NCBI GenBank assembly: GCA_903861145.1
Contig: CAIOTH010000091.1
Span: 1 to 45,137, forward strand
Direction of reading: 5' to 3'
DNA from: an uncultured Bacteroidota bacterium
GTDB taxonomy: Bacteria; Bacteroidota; Bacteroidia; Chitinophagales; LD1
DNA: 45,137 nucleotides
The notes under the pieces are model-generated. The model had not been told where the DNA came from, made no database searches, and saw nothing but the letters and a program-made list of their open reading frames with translations. This document shows, in pieces, positions 40,301 to 45,137 of the stretch (its first letter is position 1; each line of letters opens with the position of its first letter). Position numbers and translations under genes: made by a program.

Positions 40301-40708
40301 GCTCAGCACATAATCCTGCGAGCCCTTACATTGATAGGATGCATCAATAAAAAGTCGAAATTCTTCTTCCGGTAAACCACAATGTTCAACAAGAACAATT
40401 TTTTCGCGGGTATCGTCAAATAGCCCTATCCAGGCCATTTTGAACTGGCCGAATTCGAGCGCCATGCTACACGCATTGCGGAAGAGTGTTGCCTCGTCTT
40501 TTACCCGTACTATTTTTTGATTTACCTGGCTTATAAAAGCATATAGGTGGCTCGCCTTTTTAATTTTTTCTTCGGCTTTTTGCAGCTCTTTATAAGCGGT
40601 TATTAATTCCGCGCCCTGCCCATCAACGTTTCTCTTTCGAAGGATGTATTGCTGATTAGCAGTATTTAATTTTGTTGTTGGCTTAACGTTTGGGGGGGAG
40701 TTTTCCAT
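37382..40708 (-). CDS. GAF and multi-PAS sensor histidine kinase, about 1,108 aa
   Basis: I prefer the ATG at 40708 (MENSPP); an in-frame TTG lies 39 bases earlier. After a coiled coil comes a GAF domain (residues about 65-220; LYAFISQVNQKIVR, MVLPIKKSGIIIGTLNLYS). Five PAS domains follow, joined by 'ISERKKAE'-type linkers (for example HFRALIENGADM, YRSLIEQASDAIVVINFDG, and a last one with NALPSSIALLDGNG). The HisKA domain has His899 in VSHDLRSPVRSIVGFS. The ATPase has the N box (VVVNLISNAVKYSS), DNGAGFD and GTGIGLAM. There is no transmembrane helix and no receiver domain, so it senses cytoplasmic signals and needs a separate response regulator, none of which is adjacent. It converges on the SRPBCC operon. 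Confidence 0.92.
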   Translation of the reverse strand: MENSPPNVKPTTKLNTANQQYILRKRNVDGQGAELITAYKELQKAEEKIKKASHLYAFISQVNQKIVRVKDEATLFRNACSMALEFGQFKMAWIGLFDDTREKIVLVEHCGLPEEEFRLFIDASYQCKGSQDYVLSNGTYYICNDIENDLEVKKLRPFALRHGIRSYMVLPIKKSGIIIGTLNLYSTEADFVGKEEIKLLVEVSGDISFALDLFGKDKQHKAVEKEIKASEVLYHSLFDNMLEGFAYCKMIYENGVAQDFMYLNVNNAFEKLTGLKNVAGKKVSEVIPGFKDANPELLETYGRVALTGKAERSEVYMKSLKMWLDVSVYSTEKGYFTAVFDVITEKKNAEEKLVNSERHFRALIENGADMKSLSNNEGKVLYSSPSIHKGLGYTMEEFSLLYPYHLIHPEDLNDYLERRDKLLQLPGKSFTFQQRRRHKNGTWIWCEGTLTNLLDEPGVHALVTNFRDISERKKAEKEILLSEARLKEAQAIAHISNWEIDMLTGVHTWSDEFYKIFGINKGQVQPSTEAMLSFIHPNDLDFAQKQIAEAFGTLTDASSNFRFMRKDGAMRYGHIEWKFEFDKNRNPLRLYGILQDITTQKEAEEKIKESEMKYRSLIEQASDAIVVINFDGSLLEVNKSTETLFGYPKAELLKMKMNELVFAEDPSPRIDEVANGKAIVYERRMKRKDETSVNVEISAGRVDDGRLIAIFRNVSERKKAEYKVAELNEVIKVAYYQQSSILNALPSSIALLDGNGTILAVNESWKKFADANNLHCPNYCVGHNYLEVCAKATGADKEYGLEMHIGIMHVLEGGGNRFEMEYPCHSPKEKRWFNVQVRPLSKAKNAGAVVMHINITALKHAHNAIININNELEERVTIRTDELLAANKSLEAFSYSVSHDLRSPVRSIVGFSKLIKKEYGQEMKADMKELFTFIEASGMRMNAIIDDLLSFAKWGKETLYLTEVDMTALFAHVWNNTLQESPHHAILELQPLPNVQADKAMIRQVVVNLISNAVKYSSKKENPVVKVGFEKTNTELIFHVTDNGAGFDMANYSRLFSTFQRLHSVSDFEGTGIGLAMIKTIIEKHNGRVWAEGKVNEGATFYFSLPLP

Positions 40709-40815
40709 AGCTACTTGTTTTTTTTCATACTTATCATGATGTGACAAATCCTGCTTCAGCGCAAATCATGTGTAAAAAGGTACTGCTATAAAAATAGGAT
40801 TAAGTATGTGCGAAC

Positions 40816-40848
40816 TTTTACATAATTACTGATGAATTTTACATAATT
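40816..40848. repeat. Two 12-bp direct repeats, 21 bp apart, upstream of the kinase gene
   Basis: TTTTACATAATT occurs at 40816-40827 and 40837-40848. The 21-base period puts both on the same face of the helix, as for a regulator that binds cooperatively. The site is about 110 bases upstream of the kinase start and past the end of the Tat phosphoesterase gene. Confidence 0.45.
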
Positions 40849-40942
40849 CACACATCATAACTATATAGTGAAAGCTATTTGTTTTAAGAGCCAATGTTTG
40901 GATGACCGGTAGGAAAGACTGTAAGTAGAAGGCAAAGGCAGC

Positions 40943-42691
40943 TTACCTGAATTGGTAATGGACCCCTTCAACCTGCGTAAGTAATGTGGAGGGGGCATCG
41001 GTGGCGGTAGCGCGGCCCTCAATTTTTGGTGATACCGGTGAATGAGAGGCCAGGTATTCCTCCATAACATCATGCAATTTATAGCCGAGTTTATGCGTGT
41101 TTGATACTCCTTTAATCCGGCATAAAACATTTTCGGGGTCACCTTCTCGCTCGCAGGCAACTATGGTGTATGTTTTGGTAGGGTCGACCGGTTCGTTGTT
41201 TATCAGCAGTTTATTTAATCTCTCGCCGGGCTCGGCAGCAATGGTAAAATTTACAGTCATACCTTTAAACCTTATCAACCAGCCGCCGAAACGTTTAGTA
41301 GGGTCTTTGGCAAATACATTTTCTATTTCTTTCTCCAGCCAATCGCTTAGTTGTTTACCGGTTACGGTGGCCATTTTTACATCTGAGTTTACCGGTAGCA
41401 TGCTCCTTAAATATTCTACCGTAATATTGGCTATACCGGTTTTGGCATCGGGTACCAATGGCGGGCAAAACCTAAAGCCATTTGATAAAGCAATATCGGG
41501 CTTAGCCTTCCACATCACGGCATCTGTTATCAAATTATCCATGGGGGTTTCAATTACATAATAACGGAGTAGGGGAGTAGTGGTTTTGCCAATAACCCTT
41601 TTTATTTCTTTGTTATAGGGTTCGAATGTTTTTTCCAGTTTTTGAAGCATTTCTTCATCGGCTTTGTATTTTTCAGGATCAACATCCATTAGCTCGTAAG
41701 CCTCATCTTTTATTTTACCGTCTTCAACAATAATATCAAGTTTGCCAACGAATGATGCAAATGAACCCGACTCGGTTACGCGGCTGTATTTACCCTTTAA
41801 AGGCTGCCGGATGCGTTCGTGTGTATCGGCACCAAAAATATAATCAACACCTTGCGCAAAAGTTTGGTTAGCCAGGTTAAGCTGTTGTGCAAGGCCCATG
41901 TGGGTTAACGCAATAACGAGGTCGCACTTTTCGCGCTCGCGCAATATTTTAATGTATTCGGCAATGTCTTTTTCGGGCTCGGTAAAATGAAGGCCGTAAC
42001 TATAAGCGGGCGATTGCCTGATGGGTGTTAGTGGGTCGGTATATCCTAAAAAACCGATTTTTATTCCCCCTAAATAAAATGTTTGATAAGGCGGAAATAG
42101 CAGGTCGCCGGTGTCTTCATGAAACATATTTCCGCAAACTTTTGGCGCATGATATGCGCCCATATTTTTTATCAGCATTTTTTTACCGTATGCAACTTCC
42201 CAGTTTCCGGGCAATACCAGGTCGTAATTAATGTTGTTCATTAAGGGTATTATAGCCTGCCCTTCGGATAAAGCGGCAACAGCGCTACCCACAAAGCAAT
42301 CGCCGCCATCTATTAGTAGTGTATTGGGGTTTTCTTTGCGTAGTTGGTTAATCATTGTTTTAAGATGAGCAAAGCCTCCACGTTTTTTGAACACAGCTTT
42401 GCCATCTTCCCAAAAAAAATCATCATGCACAGTTAACTGCCCGTGTATATCGGCAGTATGTAGTAGGGTAATGCGTTGGGCCTTTCCGGTTTTTAGGCTT
42501 TGGCTCCGCGCCATTTCTGCAGCTTTGCCCTGCCCTTCAAGGCCGTACATGGTTGCGGGCAATAAGCCAAAACCCGCGGTTGCAATCCCCAGCGTTTTTA
42601 TAAAATCCCTTCGCGATTGACCGGTGGTATTAACCAGGTTTTCGCAATAGTGGCATTGGCAGGTTGCTGTATGTTTCTTTCCTGATGTCAT
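40943..42691 (-). CDS. Tat-exported SoxB / 5'-nucleotidase-like metallophosphoesterase, 582 aa
   Basis: A Tat signal (SRRDFIKTLGIATAGFGLLP) directs folded export to the periplasm. Before it is an unusual cluster C-Q-C-H-Y-C (residues 11-16). The dimetal metallophosphatase core has LLHTADIHGQL, IDGGDCFVGSA, LPGNWEVAYG, ALTHMGLAQQ and GADTHERI. The usual 'GNHE' motif is GNWE here, a change I associate with SoxB-type thiosulfate enzymes rather than nucleotidases. A 5'-nucleotidase C-terminal domain follows (TPMDNLITDAVMWKA to KLGYKLHDVMEEYL). SoxB releases sulfate in the Sox pathway. No other sox gene is in the window, so the activity could differ. It lies 53 bases after norB and is probably in its operon. 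Confidence 0.87.
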   Translation of the reverse strand: MTSGKKHTATCQCHYCENLVNTTGQSRRDFIKTLGIATAGFGLLPATMYGLEGQGKAAEMARSQSLKTGKAQRITLLHTADIHGQLTVHDDFFWEDGKAVFKKRGGFAHLKTMINQLRKENPNTLLIDGGDCFVGSAVAALSEGQAIIPLMNNINYDLVLPGNWEVAYGKKMLIKNMGAYHAPKVCGNMFHEDTGDLLFPPYQTFYLGGIKIGFLGYTDPLTPIRQSPAYSYGLHFTEPEKDIAEYIKILREREKCDLVIALTHMGLAQQLNLANQTFAQGVDYIFGADTHERIRQPLKGKYSRVTESGSFASFVGKLDIIVEDGKIKDEAYELMDVDPEKYKADEEMLQKLEKTFEPYNKEIKRVIGKTTTPLLRYYVIETPMDNLITDAVMWKAKPDIALSNGFRFCPPLVPDAKTGIANITVEYLRSMLPVNSDVKMATVTGKQLSDWLEKEIENVFAKDPTKRFGGWLIRFKGMTVNFTIAAEPGERLNKLLINNEPVDPTKTYTIVACEREGDPENVLCRIKGVSNTHKLGYKLHDVMEEYLASHSPVSPKIEGRATATDAPSTLLTQVEGVHYQFR

Positions 42692-42744
42692 TTTATCTTC
42701 TTCTGTTTATTCTGCCGCCTTCCATCCTATGATGAACAAATCAT

Positions 42745-44090
42745 TTATTGCCTAAGGTATTTACTAATCCTTTTAACCGAAGGAGTAACAACTAACAAGG
42801 CGCCCGTAAATATTCCAAACCCTGCTATGGTAAATAGGGTAAGAAACGGAGAAATGTGTTGCATTATCTCCTGAAAACTGAGTTTATCTTCAATAATCAA
42901 CAGGCCTTTTTCGGCACCGGCAAATAACAGCGCTATGAAAAAGATAACCAGCGAAAAATTGAGTATCCAAAAGCCACCGGTAATAGCTTTTTTCTCACCT
43001 ATAGTATACTCGTGTTTTGCAATATCCTCAATTAAAAAAATGCACGATGCCAGCAAAATCATGGTGTTAATACCAATCATGCTGCCCATGGCATGGGCCA
43101 CAGTAATATGCGTGCCATGTGTAAAAATGTTTATTGCCGGCACCGAAATTGCAAGTGCCAGGGTAAGATTGGCGAAAATCCAAAAGTCGGAGGCAACAAT
43201 AAATTTGTAGGGTAATAAATGAAAATCCTTTTGGGCTTCGGTTAAAGAGCTTTTCCAGTTGCCTATTATTTTGGCAAGAATGATTAACTCGGTCATACTT
43301 ATAAAATAAGCAAAGTACCGGATGAACGAATGTGCAGGAACAATATAAATGTGGTGCGCCCAGCCAAATAGAAGATTGGTTAAGCCCAAAAAATACATGG
43401 CAAACGAAAGCTTAGACCGGGCAACACTTTCATCGCCCTTAATGCGTTCCATTAAAAAAATTGCAGTGCCGTAAACAAGCATATTCCACGAGCCAACCAG
43501 GGCGCCGTATGCTTTCCATTGCACGGTAATATCGCGCACTATATTATTTCTGAAATAAGGGAAGAGCCATAAATACGATTCGCAAAATGTAAATAGAAAA
43601 AACAGTATACCGGTTCCCCACATCCATAAATAAACGGGCCATTCTCCCGCTTTTTTTGCTACCGTTTTAAAATAGTTAAACCCGAAGAGAAGCCATGAAA
43701 TAACAATAGGCACAGCTAAAATTGGCGGATACTCCCAGTACTTGCGGCCTCCAAATTTGCCGGCGATGTAACAGCATAAAATGGCAATGCCTGTAACTAA
43801 AAATATCCAAAAATGCAGGCGGGGTAATTTGTTTGAGAATAGAGGGAGTTTGCAGTAGCGTGGCAAATAATAGTATATGCCGCCAATGGCGCTCAAAAAT
43901 ATCCAGGCAATAACCATTGAAACGTGCAGCGGGCGGCTTTTAAAAAACGGAAATGCACTCATAAAACCGGGAATGATAAATTGCAGTGCGCTTAGGCTGC
44001 CAAAAAATAAGCCACCTAACAGGCTTAAAAACGCCAGTAGAATAAATACAATGCCAATCTCTTTTTTTCAGTTTTGAGCAACAGTGCCAT
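42745..44090 (-). CDS. norB: Nitric oxide reductase subunit B-like heme-copper protein, frameshifted at its start
   Basis: NorB is the membrane catalytic subunit that reduces NO to N2O with electrons from NorC. The part from ATG 43962 (405 aa) shows RPLHVSMVIAWIF, QWKAYGALVGSWNMLVYG, GWAHHIYIVPAH (active-site His pair) and THITVAHAMGSMIGIN (heme-ligand His residues). It lacks the usual first helix. Immediately upstream, in the same frame, clear NorB sequence continues back (GIVFILLAFLSLLGGLFFGS, then LSALQFIIPGF) to the NorC stop codon with no start codon. Adding one A to the seven-A run at 44062-44068 joins this frame to ATG 44090 (MALLLKTEKKEIG), giving 448 aa. The ATG would overlap norC by 23 bases. 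A sequencing error, a real mutation or ribosomal slippage are all possible. Confidence 0.85.
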
Positions 44091-44484
44091 TGTAATTAAT
44101 TTTGAACCTTTTTACGGGCGAAACACCGGTTTTGTCGACATAAGTTAGATATGCTACCAGTTCCTCTATTTCATTGTCGCTTAAGTGGAAATCGGGCATG
44201 CGCTGGGTGCCGGATTTAAGAAAAGCTTTAGCATACCCGGGGCCTTTTCCTTTGCCCGAAATAACGTTGGTAATGTCGGGGCCCATGTAGCCGCCTAAAC
44301 CGTATAGTTGATGACAGGCCACGCAATTATATTTTTGAAAAAGCAGTTTGCCATTTTTTGATTGTTCGGTAATCATGTTTTCGCCCGCGTCATTAGCGGT
44401 ACCGGTGGTGTATACAAACGATGTGTAAATGATGAATGAAAGAAATAAGGTTGCCATTATGGCTTTTTTTGTAATAGAACTCAT
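44068..44484 (-). CDS. norC: Nitric oxide reductase cytochrome c subunit (NorC-like), 138 aa
   Basis: One N-terminal membrane anchor (AIMATLFLSFIIYTSFVY) precedes a class I cytochrome c domain with NCVACHQLYGLGGYMGPDIT (heme Cys54, Cys57, His58) and the distal ligand Met96 in GTQRMPDF. These are the NorC hallmarks. It passes electrons to NorB in the periplasm. The ATG at 44484 is chosen because the longer alternative would start with TTG inside the probable promoter box. It is the first gene of the norC-norB-phosphoesterase operon and overlaps the repaired norB start. Confidence 0.93.
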   Translation of the reverse strand: MSSITKKAIMATLFLSFIIYTSFVYTTGTANDAGENMITEQSKNGKLLFQKYNCVACHQLYGLGGYMGPDITNVISGKGKGPGYAKAFLKSGTQRMPDFHLSDNEIEELVAYLTYVDKTGVSPVKRFKINYNGTVAQN

Positions 44485-44508
44485 GACGGAGTTTTGTGAA
44501 ATCCAACT

Positions 44509-44553
44509 CAAACATATAAAGTCTATGGTTTTAGTAGGGTTGATTTTCGTCAG
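44509..44553 (-). promoter_or_regulatory. norC promoter with FNR/CRP-type site at about -41.5
   Basis: On the minus strand TATGTTTG (44516-44509) fits the Bacteroidota -7 box. CTGAC-GAAA-ATCAA (44553-44540) matches the FNR/DNR consensus TTGAT-N4-ATCAA at eight of ten bases. Its centre is about 41-42 bases before the predicted transcription start, the classic class II activator position. No good TTG box is present, as expected for an activator-dependent promoter. Confidence 0.55.
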
Positions 44554-44647
44554 GTAGTTAAATGACGCTTTATAGTGCGGTGTTTACTATGACATTAGGT
44601 TCTGTTCGTGCGGTGCCCTAGGAGGGGAGAACAACTCATTCTATGCG

Positions 44648-45137
44648 TTATTCATAAAGGTATGGCTCGTTGGCTATGGCTAACTGCCGGATGTTTTCCG
44701 CAACTCTTTTCATGTAAATCCTCCAAAAGGTTTTTGTAAACAGCCAGTTTAGGGGGTATAGCAAAGCAATGGCGGAGTGCATGGTATAGGTGTAGGTAAT
44801 AAGAATTTTGCCCGGTTCAATTTCGGTGGTGGCCCACTCGCCTACAAATTTTGAAAACCCGAACATGGCAAACTTAAAATCGCTGACCTCAATTTTCCAA
44901 TACTTGTTTTGAATGCGTTCTATCACCTTGTCAACAAAAGCCCAGCCTCCTTTTTGTGTTAGCGACTTAGCAACAAATATTTTTTTGCCATAACCGGGTT
45001 TGCCCCAATGCTGGTCATCGGTGCTGTGCGTTACCCGTGGCATAATGCCGGCAAAACCGGTGTGCACTTTTGAAACATCGCAAAGCATGGGTGTTTTAAA
45101 TGCTCTTTCCAACGAGCAATTGTAGATGGTTGTTATT
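44648..45137 (-). CDS. SRPBCC / polyketide-cyclase-like protein, N-terminus beyond the window
   Basis: The frame is open to the window edge; the residues before the only internal start candidate (ITTIYNCSLERAFKTPMLCD) already match the start of the SRPBCC fold ('I.....I..P...VF....D'), so the true start lies past 45137. Later parts include WKIEVSDFKFAMFGFSKFVG, EWATTEIEPGKILITYTYTM and a final helix KTFWRIYMKRVAENIRQLA. This resembles SRPBCC proteins without the C-x3-C motif. The ligand is unknown. It lies upstream of norC on the same strand with a 136-base gap holding the norC promoter. Confidence 0.8.
   Translation of the reverse strand, partial: ITTIYNCSLERAFKTPMLCDVSKVHTGFAGIMPRVTHSTDDQHWGKPGYGKKIFVAKSLTQKGGWAFVDKVIERIQNKYWKIEVSDFKFAMFGFSKFVGEWATTEIEPGKILITYTYTMHSAIALLYPLNWLFTKTFWRIYMKRVAENIRQLAIANEPYLYE

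Noticed and set aside
41630-41660. GGTTCGAAT string resembling a tRNA T-loop
   Set aside because: It lies inside the Tat phosphoesterase coding sequence, and no acceptor or anticodon stems can be built around it.
44062-44068. norC-norB as a single fused gene read through the TGA
   Set aside because: Reading through TGA keeps the frame, but the one-base repair gives a normal NorB start with overlap, which is simpler. No selenocysteine or stop-suppression signal was seen.

Overview
The window looks like chromosomal DNA of a Bacteroidota bacterium, probably of the Chitinophagales/Sphingobacteriales type. The reasons are a C-terminal type IX secretion (T9SS) sorting domain, many Bacteroidota-style promoter boxes (TAnnTTTG, sometimes with TTG about 20 nt upstream), several secreted proteins sharing an N-terminal 'APQ-INYQA' module, and many short palindromic intergenic repeats. 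I see no rRNA, tRNA, CRISPR array, IS element or prophage. No stretch longer than 300 bases lacks a gene.

Region 1 (1-3.6 kb): two possible microprotein genes, each followed by a conserved hairpin plus a terminator; a small secreted protein; a PAS-like/LuxR regulator with a 9-bp inverted repeat upstream; a TPR/LprI-like secreted protein; and a small two-helix membrane protein. Region 2 (3.7-11 kb): a DUF3857-transglutaminase-DUF2569 membrane protein, an M1 aminopeptidase, a small charged secreted protein, a DHFR-like reductase, an NTF2-like lipoprotein and a DUF1566 lipoprotein, separated by REP-like palindromes. Region 3 (11-20.2 kb): mainly surface and secreted proteins. These are a 1,372-residue T9SS protein, two adjacent proteins with a SHOCT-like segment right after the signal peptide, a DUF6438 lipoprotein, an S74 tail-fibre-like protein, and a frameshifted mini T9SS-tail gene.

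Region 4 (20.2-30 kb): two hypothetical proteins, HtpG with a sigma-54-like promoter and an upstream palindrome, a DUF3494 ice-binding lipoprotein, a PH-like membrane protein, a cytochrome P450, a MNT/HEPN toxin-antitoxin pair, and a tandem SRPBCC protein divergent from a GlxA-type AraC regulator. Region 5 (30-35.5 kb): a 1,261-residue collagen-like protein with 354-bp higher-order repeats, and an S74-type protein with YadA-like repeats and a truncated chaperone domain. Region 6 (35.6-37.3 kb): a four-gene SRPBCC/ArsR operon whose promoter is bracketed by two palindromic operators.

Region 7 (37.4-45.1 kb, all minus strand): a multi-PAS histidine kinase, then a nitric oxide reductase operon norC-norB-(SoxB/5'-nucleotidase-like Tat metallophosphatase) with an FNR-type site at about -41.5, and a partial SRPBCC gene at the edge. 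norB appears to carry a one-base deletion in a seven-base homopolymer that removes its start codon from frame.

The observations most worth checking are the repeated hairpin units at 1-500, the SRPBCC subfamily with a conserved C-x3-C motif found both fused and split, the operator-bracketed ArsR promoter, the sigma-54-like htpG promoter, the collagen repeat with one register break per unit, and the NO-reductase operon with its Tat phosphoesterase. All functional assignments rest on motif recognition by eye. No database search was run.
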